NCBI RefSeq assembly: GCF_011378905.1
Contig: NZ_WTPY01000023.1
Coordinates: forward strand, 1 to 64,000
Source of the DNA: Paraglaciecola sp. 20A4
GTDB taxonomy: Bacteria > Pseudomonadota > Gammaproteobacteria > Enterobacterales > Alteromonadaceae
Length of the DNA: 64,000 bases
Direction of reading: 5' to 3'
This document shows positions 45,207-54,756 of the stretch, piece after piece. Each line of letters begins with the position of its first letter. Positions within the stretch are counted from its first letter, which is position 1. The notes beneath the pieces were generated by a model, which was not told where the DNA came from, searched no databases, and saw only the letters and a program-made list of their open reading frames with translations. Position numbers and translations under genes: made by a program.

Positions 45207-46160
45207 GTGACAACTAATTTTGTCGCGGATATTGGTGGAACCAATATCCGCTTAGCGCAAGTTATTGACGGTCAAGTGGCTGATATTCGCAAATACCTGT
45301 GTGCCGATTTCGACACATTAACGGATGCGATTAAACAGTACTTTTCGGAATTTCCTGCTACCCAATTTGGTGCTGGCTGTTTAGCCATTGCATGTCCCGT
45401 TAGCGGCGACTTTGTTAAAATGACCAATCACACGTGGGCTTTTTCTATTCAAGCTGTGCAAAGTGAATTGGGCCTTAAGTGGCTAGGAGTCATCAATGAC
45501 TTTGCGTCGGTAGCACATTCATTACCTAGATTGGGCGATAGTCAAAAAGTGCAAATTGGCCAGGGCAAAGCTGTGCCTGACGCTAATATTGCCGTGTTTG
45601 GACCAGGAACCGGTTTAGGTGTTGAACACTTAACCTGCACTGATGGGGCATGGAAAGCGCTTGATGGCGAAGGTGGACACGTTGATTTTTCAGCTGTCGA
45701 TGAAAATGATATCGCTATTTTGCGCTTTTTAACTAAAAAGCTAGGCCATGCCTCAGCAGAAGAAGTGATGTCAGGAAGAGGAATTGTCCATATCTATCAG
45801 GGGTTGGCAGCGGCTAAAAATGTACCGTCAGAGTACAGTGACGCTGCAGATATAACCTCTCGGGCAATTGATAATAGTTGCGTCTTGTGCCGAGAAACAC
45901 TTGAGCAGTTTTGTCGTATCATGGGGAGCTTTGCAGGTAATTTAGCGCTGAATTTGTGTACCCGTGGTGGTGTTTATATCGGCGGCGGAATTGCATCTCG
46001 ATTTGTAGAGTTTATTGAGAAAAGCGAATTTCGCGCGCGTTTTGAAGCAAAAGGCCGGTTTCGTGATTACGTTTCCAGCATACCTACATATATTATAACA
46101 GAGCCTGATCATGGTTTGATCGGCGCGATGGCATACCTACAACAGCATTATAAAGGTTAA
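45207..46160 (+). CDS. glk: glucokinase
   Basis: 317 residues from a GTG start. ROK-unrelated proteobacterial glucokinase: phosphate-binding [13 protein letters not shown] (~5), [11 protein letters not shown] (~96, catalytic Asp), [12 protein letters not shown] (~130) and [22 protein letters not shown] (~152). It phosphorylates glucose to feed Zwf. eda starts 5 bases after its stop. Confidence 0.95.
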   Translation: MTTNFVADIGGTNIRLAQVIDGQVADIRKYLCADFDTLTDAIKQYFSEFPATQFGAGCLAIACPVSGDFVKMTNHTWAFSIQAVQSELGLKWLGVINDFASVAHSLPRLGDSQKVQIGQGKAVPDANIAVFGPGTGLGVEHLTCTDGAWKALDGEGGHVDFSAVDENDIAILRFLTKKLGHASAEEVMSGRGIVHIYQGLAAAKNVPSEYSDAADITSRAIDNSCVLCRETLEQFCRIMGSFAGNLALNLCTRGGVYIGGGIASRFVEFIEKSEFRARFEAKGRFRDYVSSIPTYIITEPDHGLIGAMAYLQQHYKG

Positions 46161-46165
46161 CTACG

Positions 46166-46816
46166 ATGACAAAAAATTGGAAAGTTTCTTCAGAAGAAAT
46201 CTTTAGTGCGGGACCTTTAGTTCCAGTACTGGTTATTAAAGATGTGAAGCACGCCGTGCCTCTAGCTAAAGCGCTAATTGCAGGTGGTATACGCGTACTA
46301 GAAGTGACTTTACGTACCCCAGCAGCACTTGATGTGATCAAAGCTATTGCCACTGAAGTACCTGACGCCATCATTGGTGCGGGCACAGTGACTAACGCTA
46401 AGCAATTAGCAGACGTCGAAGCAGCAGGCGCAATGTTCGCGATTAGCCCAGGCATGACATCTGATCTTCTTGACGCGGGTAATAAAGGTGGTATCGCCCT
46501 TATACCTGGGATCTCTTCTATTTCTGAATTGATGCGCGGCATCGATTTTGGTTACACCCACTTTAAATTTTTCCCAGCAGAAGCATCTGGCGGTGTTAAA
46601 GCAATTAAAGCGATCGGTGGACCTTTCCCCGATATCGCCTTTTGCCCAACTGGTGGCATAAGCCCAACTAATTATGTTGAGTATCTATCACTACCTAACG
46701 TGCGTTGTGCAGGTGGTTCTTGGCTAGCGCCTGATGATGCTGTCGAGTCAGGTGATTGGGCTCGTATCACCGAGTTAGCGAAGCAAGGCGTTGCAGGCGC
46801 AGCGGGAATTAAATAA
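46166..46816 (+). CDS. eda: KDPG aldolase (2-keto-3-deoxy-6-phosphogluconate aldolase)
   Basis: 216 residues. Class I aldolase features: [12 protein letters not shown] with the catalytic Glu (~45), [11 protein letters not shown] (~70), and the Schiff-base Lys in [14 protein letters not shown] (~134). It splits KDPG into pyruvate and glyceraldehyde 3-phosphate, and probably 4-hydroxy-2-oxoglutarate. It completes the Entner-Doudoroff set and is followed by a strong terminator. Confidence 0.97.
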   Translation: MTKNWKVSSEEIFSAGPLVPVLVIKDVKHAVPLAKALIAGGIRVLEVTLRTPAALDVIKAIATEVPDAIIGAGTVTNAKQLADVEAAGAMFAISPGMTSDLLDAGNKGGIALIPGISSISELMRGIDFGYTHFKFFPAEASGGVKAIKAIGGPFPDIAFCPTGGISPTNYVEYLSLPNVRCAGGSWLAPDDAVESGDWARITELAKQGVAGAAGIK

Positions 46817-46836
46817 CGTCATTTACGATGTTTTAT

Positions 46837-46862
46837 AAAAGGTCACTGATGTGGCCTTTTTT
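46837..46862 (+). terminator. terminator of the zwf-eda operon
   Basis: 10-bp stem AAAAGGTCAC / GTGGCCTTTT with a 4-base TGAT loop, followed by TT, 20 bases after the eda stop. Confidence 0.88.
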
Positions 46863-46926
46863 GTCTGTTCAATTTAACGCGTAAATTTGCCTTTAAGCCT
46901 CCTTCAATCTTCCTTCAATCAGTTCA

Positions 46927-47334
46927 TCACTTATCAAACGCAGGTCGACTATCTTTCATCAGAATATCTAGTTCTTGTTGGGCTTTGACGGGGTTGGCTA
47001 AGTCTTTATCTTCCAGCATCTCACATTCATCATTAAGCATTTGCTTGATTGTAACAGGGTAGTACCTGCAGTCATCTGGGCGGTCATAATAGATATCGCA
47101 GGTGTATATATCTTTTGCTTTAACGTTGCCCGGGTCAGCTGGGATGACGCGCAAAAAAGGGCAATAATTCAGTAGATTACCTGTTTTCGGACTTGCCCAA
47201 ATCAAACCCTTTTTGACATATTGCGCGATGTCCGGGCGAAATAATTCCCACATATCTATCTCACTGTCAGTGACTGATAAACCGCCGTCACCATATTGGG
47301 TACAGCATTTTCCGCATTGAGTGCATTCTTTCAA
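46927..47334 (-). CDS. YkgJ-family cysteine cluster protein
   Basis: 135 residues. The N-terminal CTQCGKCC cluster is followed by CPFLRV (~58), CDIYYDRPDDCRYYP (~78-92), giving the CxxCxxCC...C...C...C set of the UPF0153/YkgJ family, which probably binds zinc or an Fe-S cluster. Function unknown. It sits convergent to eda. Confidence 0.85.
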   Translation of the reverse strand: MKECTQCGKCCTQYGDGGLSVTDSEIDMWELFRPDIAQYVKKGLIWASPKTGNLLNYCPFLRVIPADPGNVKAKDIYTCDIYYDRPDDCRYYPVTIKQMLNDECEMLEDKDLANPVKAQQELDILMKDSRPAFDK

Positions 47335-47474
47335 TTTAGGTTAGCGAGTCGATAAATAGTAACGGGAGTGTAGCAGAGAAAAAGCTAAGATGAGTTACCT
47401 CATCCTAGCGCTAATATGAGACCAGATGTTTATAACGTGAATCGCAATAAGCGGTTAACTAATGGAGTCTTAAT

Positions 47475-47822
47475 TTATGCTAGCGGCACTAGCGCTGGGG
47501 CATTGAATTTAATACCACTCCAACCTGTATTCATAAAGTTACGGATGTTGCCATGGTCGTTGCCTTCAGGATGTTGCAAAACATCGTTTCGATAGAAGGT
47601 CCCGAATAAACTCACGGTTTCAAATTCAGAGAGCTGATGGAGCTGGGCAAAATAAAATATTTTACATGAGCCTTCATTGCTACCCTTTTCGTTGACTAGC
47701 TCACCATTAGTGAATGCTGTTGCTGAATATTGATAATTTTGTTGGATCACATTGATTACTTGGCTGAACTCAACATTTGCAGCTTGAGTTTGCACTTGGA
47801 TGATCAGATCGTCTTTGGTCAT
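47475..47822 (-). CDS. HopJ type III effector-family protein
   Basis: 115 residues, no signal peptide. VEFSQVINVIQQNYQYSATAFTNGELVNEKGSNEGSCKIFYFAQLHQLSEFETVSLFGTFYRNDVLQHPEG matches the conserved core of the HopJ family. The name comes from a Pseudomonas effector, but the family is widespread in free-living marine bacteria and plants, with no secretion system here. A housekeeping role, function unknown, is more likely. Confidence 0.82.
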   Translation of the reverse strand: MTKDDLIIQVQTQAANVEFSQVINVIQQNYQYSATAFTNGELVNEKGSNEGSCKIFYFAQLHQLSEFETVSLFGTFYRNDVLQHPEGNDHGNIRNFMNTGWSGIKFNAPALVPLA

Positions 47823-47901
47823 GAAAGTCCTAAATTATACTAAAAAATAGCAAAGGAAATTTCGACAGAAATTGCCTTTGCAAATCATATTGAAGCTTCT
47901 A

Positions 47902-49212
47902 TTACAGTGTTAAAACAAAGACTTTAGAATTGCGCTGGAAGTTATACAGTAACTTCTTTTTAGCGGGCAAGTCGTCCAATGAGGCGAGCACGAAACCTTG
48001 TTCTAAAAACCAATGAGAGGTCACCGTGGTTAAACAGAAGATAGACTTTAGCCCCTGTATTTTTGCTTGCTCACGAATGGCATTCAATAAGCGTTCCCCA
48101 CGATTGCCGCCACGATAGTCAGTATGCGTTGCAACACACGCTAATTCGCCACATTGTTCTTCAGCGTAGGGATATAAAGCAGCACAAGCTATTGTCATAC
48201 CATCGCGTTCGATAATGGTAAACTGCTCAATCTCACGCTCTAGAATTTCTCTGGAGCGTTTGACCAAAACGCCTTTTTCTTCCAGCGGGTTGATCAGATT
48301 TAAGATGCCACCCACATCTTCGATCGTCGCGCTGCGAAGTTGTTCATAATAACTTTGCGATATAAGCGAGCCAGCACCATCACGGGTGAACAATTCTTGT
48401 AGTAAGGCACCATCTTGACCGTAGCTCACGCAATGGCAACGACTTACGCCAGATTCGAGGCTGTCTATAATCGTTTGAATAGTGTGTTTTTCCGCATGGA
48501 AATGGGCTTGTTCTAACATGGGATACAATGAATTAAGTTGAATATTGCGTAACAATCGGCCTGTTTCATCTACTAAGCCATCTTGTTCAGAAAAGATAAT
48601 CAACTTGTCAGCTTTGAGTGCTTTAACGGCATTTGTTGCCACATCTTCATGGCTTAAGTTGAATACTTCGCCTGTAGGGGAATATCCCATAGGTGGCAAT
48701 AAAACGATGGAGCCATCTTCAAGATGATCATTGATACCCGTGACATCAATCCGTCGCACTAAGCCAGTATGTTCGTAATCTACTCCGTTGCGCACACCTA
48801 TGGGCATTGCAACGACTAAATTACCAGAACAAACACGTATTTGTGCACCGTGCATGGGGGAATTGGCTAAACCCATGGTTAACAAGGCTTCAATTTGCGA
48901 GCGGACAGAGCCCGCTGCGTCTTTAACACATTCCAAGGTTTGTTTATCGGTAATACGCAGGCCTTCAGAGAAACGAGGCTCTACATGTCGCAGAGCTACA
49001 CGTTGATCGATCTGCGGACGTGCCCCGTGAACCAAAATTAATCTTACGCCCAAACTGTTAAGCAGGGCGATATCTTGAATAATATTGGCGAAGTTCGCAT
49101 CTTCAACCGCTTCACCACCAAACATCAATACAAAGGTTTTACCTCTGTGGGCATTAATGTAAGGTGCTGAATTACGAAAAAGCTTAACGCTGTCGTTGTG
49201 TGAAAGTACCAC
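47902..49212 (-). CDS. argA: N-acetylglutamate synthase
   Basis: 436 residues. The N-terminal amino acid kinase-like domain (~20-290, VLMFGGEAVEDANFANIIQDIALLNSLGVRLILVHGARPQID, LLPPMGYSPTGEVFNLSHEDVA) is joined to a C-terminal GNAT acetyltransferase domain (~295-436, ACVATHTDYRGGNRGERLLNAIREQAKIQGL). This is the classical proteobacterial ArgA, which makes N-acetylglutamate, is feedback-inhibited by arginine and commits carbon to the pathway. It is the last gene of the argCBFGHA operon, 23 bases after argH. Confidence 0.96.
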   Translation of the reverse strand: MVLSHNDSVKLFRNSAPYINAHRGKTFVLMFGGEAVEDANFANIIQDIALLNSLGVRLILVHGARPQIDQRVALRHVEPRFSEGLRITDKQTLECVKDAAGSVRSQIEALLTMGLANSPMHGAQIRVCSGNLVVAMPIGVRNGVDYEHTGLVRRIDVTGINDHLEDGSIVLLPPMGYSPTGEVFNLSHEDVATNAVKALKADKLIIFSEQDGLVDETGRLLRNIQLNSLYPMLEQAHFHAEKHTIQTIIDSLESGVSRCHCVSYGQDGALLQELFTRDGAGSLISQSYYEQLRSATIEDVGGILNLINPLEEKGVLVKRSREILEREIEQFTIIERDGMTIACAALYPYAEEQCGELACVATHTDYRGGNRGERLLNAIREQAKIQGLKSIFCLTTVTSHWFLEQGFVLASLDDLPAKKKLLYNFQRNSKVFVLTL

Positions 49213-49235
49213 GTGTTTTCCTTACGCTTACACCG

Positions 49236-50612
49236 TTATTTTTTCAAAGATGCTTGAGCATTTTTCAGAGCTGCCAATACAGGCTTGATACCTGTTCCGC
49301 CCAAAATATCGCGCTTGTTTACCAAATATTCAAGTTGTAGAACAGGGTACACATCCTCTTCTATCACATCTGAATAGACTTTAAGTTCGGCAATACTGAG
49401 CTCTTCAATGGCTTTTTTCTTTTCAAGGGCATCCAGTACCACTCGGCCAGAAATATCATGGGCAGTTCTAAAAGGAATGCCTTTAGCAACCAAGTAGTCA
49501 GCTAGCTCGGTGGCATTAGCATAACCCTCGCGGGCTGCTTTCGCGCAACGTTCGCTATCCAGCTTGATACTGTCTACCACTTCACACGCAATGCGCAAAC
49601 AAATGTGCCATTGGTTTGTGGCGTCAAACAAGCCCTCTTTGTCTTCTTGCATATCTTTGTTATAGGCAAGTGGTAAGCCTTTCATAGTCACAAGCATGGC
49701 TTGTAAGCTACCAAAAACACGGCCACATTTACCGCGCATCAATTCCAATGCATCAGGATTTTTCTTCTGGGGCATCAAGGATGAGCCAGAGGTAACGGCA
49801 TCACCTAACTGAATGAAACCGGCTTCGCCTGAGTTGTAGAAGATCAAATCTTCAGCCATACGTGACAAATGCATCATGCTGGTACTAGCGACAAAAAGAA
49901 GCTCTAGTACGTAGTCACGATCAGATACCGCATCAAGACTGTTAATGCACGGGCTATCAAAACCTAGTTCTTCGGCAATTGCTTGGCGATCGATAGGGTA
50001 GGTTGTGCCGGCTAATGCACCGCTGCCCAGTGGACATTGGTTTAAGCGTGCTTTTAAGTCGTGAAGACGACCCAAGTCGCGCTTTAGCATTTCAACATAT
50101 GCTAGGCACCAATGGGGGTAACGCACTGGCTGAGCACGTTGTAAGTGGGTATAGCCAGGTAGAATAACGTCTTGATTGGCGTCAGCGTTACCGACTAATG
50201 AAGCAATAACAGCTTCAACATCTTCCACTAAAAGCTCAACGTGTTCACGGGTCCATAAACGAAAATCCGTGGCGACTTGGTCATTACGGCTACGGCCAGT
50301 GTGCAGCTTGCGCGCTACATCACCAAGCTGCTCAATCAAGGTCGCTTCAACGAAGCTGTGAATATCTTCTTCACTGCTGGCGTCAAAGTCTAGCTCACCG
50401 GCATCCGCTTTTACCAACAAGGCTTTAAGGGCTTCTTCAAGTTGTTGGTGTTCGTCTTGGGTTAACACGCCCGCTTTTGCAATGGCACGGGCCCATGCGA
50501 TTGAGCCGCGAATATCTTGGCTTGCCAATACTCTATCAAAAGGTAATGAGTCGTTAACAGTGCGAAACATTGCACTGCTGCCGTCTTGAAAACGCCCGCC
50601 CCACAAGCTCAT
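49236..50612 (-). CDS. argH: argininosuccinate lyase
   Basis: 458 residues. LWGGRFQDGSSAMF start, FVEATLIEQLGDVARKLHTGRSRNDQVATDFRLW (~88), PGYTHLQRAQPV (~155) and the superfamily signature GSSLMPQKKNPDALELMRG (~276). It releases arginine and fumarate. It has the usual stand-alone length, so no argH-argA fusion as in some Vibrio/Alteromonas relatives. Its ATG shares one base with the argG stop (TAATG), implying translational coupling. Confidence 0.97.
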   Translation of the reverse strand: MSLWGGRFQDGSSAMFRTVNDSLPFDRVLASQDIRGSIAWARAIAKAGVLTQDEHQQLEEALKALLVKADAGELDFDASSEEDIHSFVEATLIEQLGDVARKLHTGRSRNDQVATDFRLWTREHVELLVEDVEAVIASLVGNADANQDVILPGYTHLQRAQPVRYPHWCLAYVEMLKRDLGRLHDLKARLNQCPLGSGALAGTTYPIDRQAIAEELGFDSPCINSLDAVSDRDYVLELLFVASTSMMHLSRMAEDLIFYNSGEAGFIQLGDAVTSGSSLMPQKKNPDALELMRGKCGRVFGSLQAMLVTMKGLPLAYNKDMQEDKEGLFDATNQWHICLRIACEVVDSIKLDSERCAKAAREGYANATELADYLVAKGIPFRTAHDISGRVVLDALEKKKAIEELSIAELKVYSDVIEEDVYPVLQLEYLVNKRDILGGTGIKPVLAALKNAQASLKK

Positions 50613-51850
50613 TATTCGATACCTGTGTTTTTAAATGGAATGCCTTTTCTATTTAACGCACCAATACGGCTAGATAGACTGTATAAACGAATAAAGCCTT
50701 CAGCGTGGCTTTGGTCGTACACATCATCAGCACCAAAGGTCGCAAAATCTTCTGAGTACAAACTGTTAGGTGAACGACGTTGTGTAACAGTGGCTTGGCC
50801 TTTATATAACTTCACTACGATGTCGCCAGTGACTTGTTCGGCAAAGCTTGCAGCACCAGCCAATAATGCATCGTTAAGAGGGGTAAACCAACGCCCGTCA
50901 TACATAACATGTGAAAATTCTAGACCAATTTGCTCACGGTATTTAAGCGCGGCTTTGTCTAATACTAAGCTTTCAAGAGCTTTATAGGCAGCTAGCATAA
51001 CGGTGCCACCAGGGGTTTCGTAACATCCACGAGACTTCATGCCGACTAAGCGGTTTTCGACGATATCTATGCGGCCAACACCGTGAGCGGCAGCTAACGT
51101 ATTCAATTTAACCAAACACTGATATGGACTAAGCGCTTCGCCATTAACTTTAACCATACGGCCATGCTCGAAGCTAACTTCAACACGCTCAGGGGTATTT
51201 GGTGCATCTTCCGGTGAAACTGTCATGGTCCAGACTTCTTTACTAGGCTCACACCATGGATCTTCTAGCTCACCACCTTCGTGAGAGATATGCCACGCGT
51301 TTGCATCTCGGCTGTATATTTTAGTCGCAGAAGCCGTTGTTTTAATGTTGCGTTCAGCGAGGTAATCGAGCAAGTCCTCACGAGAAACCATGTCCCACTC
51401 ACGCCAAGGTGCGATGACAGTTAGCTCTGGTGCAAGCGCTGCAAAGGTACCTTCGAAACGTACTTGGTCATTACCTTTACCGGTACAACCATGACATAAC
51501 GCATCAGCGCCGACTTTACGGGCAATCTCAACCTGGGCTTTGGCAATAATTGGACGCGCCATAGACGTACCCAATAAGTATTGACCTTCGTAAACCGCAC
51601 CAGTTGTGATGGTTGGATAGATGTAATCAGAAACGAACTCTTCTTTTAGATCAACGATGTAGCATTCGCTTGCACCGGTTTTAATGGCTTTTTCTCGTAG
51701 CCCTTCTAATTCTTCGTCGCCTTGCCCTACATCTGCTGCAAAAGCAATGACTTCACAGTCATAATTCTCTTTTAACCAAGGAATAATCGCTGATGTATCT
51801 AAACCACCCGAGTAGGCTAATACCACTTTTTTAATGTTTTTCTTGCTCAT
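50612..51850 (-). CDS. argG: argininosuccinate synthase
   Basis: 412 residues. P-loop-like [22 protein letters not shown] (~9), [24 protein letters not shown] (~118), [22 protein letters not shown] (~173) are family marks. It joins citrulline and aspartate. It is 35 bases after argF and overlaps argH by one base. Confidence 0.97.
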   Translation of the reverse strand: MSKKNIKKVVLAYSGGLDTSAIIPWLKENYDCEVIAFAADVGQGDEELEGLREKAIKTGASECYIVDLKEEFVSDYIYPTITTGAVYEGQYLLGTSMARPIIAKAQVEIARKVGADALCHGCTGKGNDQVRFEGTFAALAPELTVIAPWREWDMVSREDLLDYLAERNIKTTASATKIYSRDANAWHISHEGGELEDPWCEPSKEVWTMTVSPEDAPNTPERVEVSFEHGRMVKVNGEALSPYQCLVKLNTLAAAHGVGRIDIVENRLVGMKSRGCYETPGGTVMLAAYKALESLVLDKAALKYREQIGLEFSHVMYDGRWFTPLNDALLAGAASFAEQVTGDIVVKLYKGQATVTQRRSPNSLYSEDFATFGADDVYDQSHAEGFIRLYSLSSRIGALNRKGIPFKNTGIE

Positions 51851-51885
51851 TGTCTTTACCTAAAAATGTTAAATGGGATATAGGG

Positions 51886-52803
51886 TTACGCTGCGCCGCC
51901 AAGAAGATGCACTAAAATGGCATTCTGGGCGTGCATTCTGTTTTCTGCTTGCTGCATCAAAAGTGATTGCTGTGAATCAATCAAGGTGCCGCTAATTTCT
52001 AAGTCGCGATGGGCTGGCTGACAGTGCATAACATATTGTGCACCAGTCGATTGCATCATCGCTTCATCGATTTTGTATTTACCGAAGGCCTTTTTGATGG
52101 TTTCAATTGGAGTTTCGTCACCCATTGAAATCCAGGTATCGGTATACAGCGCTTGGGCGCCGTTGGCAGCACTAATATCAGTACTTATGACCAATTTACC
52201 GCCATTTTCTGCCGCTTTTTGCTCAGTCAACGCAACGATTTTTGGATCGACTTCGTATCCAGGAGGCGTAATCACTACGACTTCGCAGCCTAATGTTACA
52301 CCGACAATCATCAAAGAATGTGTCACGTTGTTGCCATCACCGATATACGCTAGCTTAACATTGCTCAGATCGCCAAAGCGCTCCGTTAGTGTTAGGTAAT
52401 CAGCCATGGCTTGGCAAGGATGATACATGTCGCACAACGCATTAATAACCGGCACCTTAGCGGCACTGGCCAGTTCTTCCAATGTAGAGTGAGCAAATAC
52501 ACGAGCGACAATAGCGTCAGCCCAACACGCAAGATTATTACCCATGTCTTTGGTATCTTCACGGCCAGCCAATTTATTGGATTGGCTGTCTAAATAAACT
52601 AAATGCCCACCCAATTTATGAATGCCAATATCGAAGCTGACACGGGTACGTAATGAAGGCTTTTCGAATAAAGCGACAATCGACTTACCCGCTAAGGCTT
52701 GACGATAATCAGCTGGATTATTCTTAATTGTGATAGCCAATTGTAAAAGCGCATTGAGGTCTTTTGCTGACCAATCAGTGAACGACAGTAGATCCTTTTT
52801 CAT
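51886..52803 (-). CDS. argF: ornithine carbamoyltransferase
   Basis: 305 residues. The carbamoyl-phosphate loop reads EKPSLRTRVSF (~49; usual STRTR), then the HPCQAMADYLTL motif (~130), DTWISMGDE (~221, the ornithine SMG loop) and MHCQPAHRDLE (~258; usual HCLPA). The SMG loop and HPCQ indicate true ornithine transcarbamylase rather than the N-acetylornithine version. The slightly divergent SLRTR and HCQPAHR are noteworthy but occur in conserved positions. Part of argCBFGHA. Confidence 0.95.
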   Translation of the reverse strand: MKKDLLSFTDWSAKDLNALLQLAITIKNNPADYRQALAGKSIVALFEKPSLRTRVSFDIGIHKLGGHLVYLDSQSNKLAGREDTKDMGNNLACWADAIVARVFAHSTLEELASAAKVPVINALCDMYHPCQAMADYLTLTERFGDLSNVKLAYIGDGNNVTHSLMIVGVTLGCEVVVITPPGYEVDPKIVALTEQKAAENGGKLVISTDISAANGAQALYTDTWISMGDETPIETIKKAFGKYKIDEAMMQSTGAQYVMHCQPAHRDLEISGTLIDSQQSLLMQQAENRMHAQNAILVHLLGGAA

Positions 52804-52812
52804 GGAGGTACC

Positions 52813-53586
52813 TTAAATATTTGGGATTATGGTAGTGCCAACAGGGTTACCCGCCAGCAATCCTAAGAGTTGCTCTGGTGTTTGCCAACTCGCGATTGTT
52901 ATGGGGCGCTGTAAACTCGTCGCAGCATCAAGTGCGGCGTCAACTTTTACGTGCATACCATCTTTGATCACCCCTGAACTCACTAATCCATCAATATCTA
53001 GCGCAGTTAGTTGGTTGATCAGGGCTTTGTTGTGATCCAAAACACCAGGCACATTCGACAGCAACAGCAAATCGGCATTTAACAGTTGCGCAATAACAGT
53101 TGCTGCTTGGTCGGCGTTTACATTGAGTAAATTACCTTTTTCATCAGCTCCTATTGAGCTAATGATCGGCAGGATATTCGCCTCGAGCAACAAATTCAAC
53201 ATAGTTGGTGAATTTGCTTTAGCAACACCTACTGAGCCAAGAGCTGGATCAAGTGTTGTACAAATGGTCATATCGCCATCCGCTAGGCACAAACCGACAG
53301 GAGTCGTATCTGCGCGGATAGCAAAAGAGCATAACTGTTTATTCGCCGTTCCCGCTAGGGCACCGGTAATATAGGGCATGTGCTCGGGCGGCGTTACACG
53401 AAGGCCATTGATCTTAGTACTGGTTAACTGTAGCGATTCAAGTAACTGCTCAACCATTGGTCCGCCACCGTGAACTAATACCACAGGACGACTTTGTTGT
53501 AGTTGTTTGATAACGCTAAGTAATTGTAAGGCTTCTTTGGTGGCTTGCATAAACGCGCCACCAACTTTAATGACTAAAGGAGTCAT
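52813..53586 (-). CDS. argB: N-acetylglutamate kinase
   Basis: 257 residues, amino acid kinase fold. LVIKVGGAFMQ start (~3), VLVHGGGPMVEQLLESLQLTSTKINGLRVT (~36), ITGALAGTANKQLCS and NVNADQAATVIAQLLNADLLLLSNVPGVLD (~152). Short E. coli-like form, lacking the N-terminal helix linked with arginine-sensitive hexameric enzymes. Its ATG overlaps the argC stop by four bases (ATGA). Confidence 0.96.
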   Translation of the reverse strand: MTPLVIKVGGAFMQATKEALQLLSVIKQLQQSRPVVLVHGGGPMVEQLLESLQLTSTKINGLRVTPPEHMPYITGALAGTANKQLCSFAIRADTTPVGLCLADGDMTICTTLDPALGSVGVAKANSPTMLNLLLEANILPIISSIGADEKGNLLNVNADQAATVIAQLLNADLLLLSNVPGVLDHNKALINQLTALDIDGLVSSGVIKDGMHVKVDAALDAATSLQRPITIASWQTPEQLLGLLAGNPVGTTIIPNI

Positions 53587-54611
53587 GCTGACACCTCATG
53601 AATTAACCCTAATTGAGATACAAAGCCAAAGCGTAAATTAGCACACTGCATCGCTTGCGATGCTGCACCTTTTAGCAAGTTGTCGATAGCGCTGGTAATG
53701 ACAAGGTAGCCTTTATCAGTATCTAGCTTCCAAAATAGATCACAGTGCGGCGTACCAACAACATCATCTAATTTCGGCCAAGTGTTGCGAATACGCACAA
53801 TTGGGTGGTTCTGGTAAGCCTGAGCAAACGCATTAGCCACTGCTTGCGCACTAACATTTGCATTCACTTTAACGGTAATTGTAGCTAAAATTCCGCGTTT
53901 GAAGTTACCTAAATGAGGTGTGAAAATAACCTCACGGCCTAAATAGGCACTTATCTCAGGTTGATGGCGATGGCCCAATACACCATAGGCTTGTAAGCTT
54001 ACTTCGCAAAAACTGCTGGCCATTGCCGCTTTACGACCCGCACCAGACACACCTGATACCGCATTAATAATAGGTAAGTGGCCATCTGCAATAAACCCCG
54101 CATTTTGCAACGGCTTTAAAGCACTCAGTGAAGCTGTCGGGTAGCAACCCGGCACAGCAACCACGTCCGCTTTTTTGATGTCTTCAGCAAACCAATCTGC
54201 TAAACCATAAACCGCTTGCGCTAAGCAGGCTGGCTGTTGGTGAGAAAAACCGTAGTATTGTTCAAATACTTGTTGGTCTTTTAACCTAAATGCACCCGAC
54301 AAATCAAACACCACGGCTTTGCCGGAAGATAAAATGGGCATCCAGTCGTGACTTGCTTCATGAGGAGTAGCAAGAAAAATGACATCCATCTCATTCGCTA
54401 GCGAATTTAAGATATCGTCGTCCAATGGAGTAAGCGGCAAGTTTACTTGTGCAAACAAGTAACCATGCACGTCACCAAGCTTTTTGTTTGCATCTTGGCT
54501 TTGTGCTGACACATATAAGGCATTTAATTCAAAGCGTGGGTGGCGTTGAACCAAAGAGGCTAATTCGGCACCGGTATAACCACTGGCTCCGATAATACAA
54601 GTTTTGATCAT
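53583..54611 (-). CDS. argC: N-acetyl-gamma-glutamyl-phosphate reductase
   Basis: 342 residues. IIGASGYTGAELASLVQRHP (~5) Rossmann motif, the catalytic Cys in VAVPGCYPTASLSALKPL (~149), GVSGAGRKA (~188) and the C-terminal TSAIDNLLKGAASQAMQCANL. First gene of the leftward operon. Its leader holds a full attenuator-like element (54672-54802), so its transcription is probably controlled by arginine through translation of a leader peptide as well as by any ArgR action. Confidence 0.96.
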   Translation of the reverse strand: MIKTCIIGASGYTGAELASLVQRHPRFELNALYVSAQSQDANKKLGDVHGYLFAQVNLPLTPLDDDILNSLANEMDVIFLATPHEASHDWMPILSSGKAVVFDLSGAFRLKDQQVFEQYYGFSHQQPACLAQAVYGLADWFAEDIKKADVVAVPGCYPTASLSALKPLQNAGFIADGHLPIINAVSGVSGAGRKAAMASSFCEVSLQAYGVLGHRHQPEISAYLGREVIFTPHLGNFKRGILATITVKVNANVSAQAVANAFAQAYQNHPIVRIRNTWPKLDDVVGTPHCDLFWKLDTDKGYLVITSAIDNLLKGAASQAMQCANLRFGFVSQLGLIHEVSA

Positions 54612-54671
54612 AAAACGTATATCTCTAACTAATCTTGAAGATTTAATTTACTAAACAAAGGCGATAAAAAT

Positions 54672-54711
54672 AAAAAAACCCAAAACCTTTAGCAAATGCT
54701 AAAGGTCTGGG
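54672..54711 (-). terminator. leader terminator upstream of argC (attenuator)
   Basis: On the minus strand an inner perfect stem ACCTTTAGCA / TGCTAAAGGT and an outer CCCA / TGGG with a small bulge are followed by seven Ts, then ATTTTT. It points toward argC and ends about 60 bases before its start. No gene lies upstream on this strand other than the leader ORF, so it must act on argC transcription itself. Confidence 0.9.
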
Positions 54712-54756
54712 TGAGCTAAACGCATCAGACCTCGACTTATCGTCGATACAACATGC
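54703..54756 (-). promoter_or_regulatory. antiterminator and competing hairpin of the arg leader
   Basis: AGGTCTG in the minus-strand leader (54726-54732) is complementary over 7 bp to CAGACCT (54703-54709), the 5' arm of the terminator. A second possible hairpin pairs GCAT with ATGC and TCGAC with GTCGA (54722-54756). It holds the two Arg codons and the AGGTCTG strand. These are the three mutually competing structures expected of an amino acid attenuator. Confidence 0.75.

Noticed and set aside
47475..47822. Type III effector (HopJ) suggesting a virulence system
   Set aside because: The family is widespread in free-living bacteria and no secretion genes are nearby; the name is historical.
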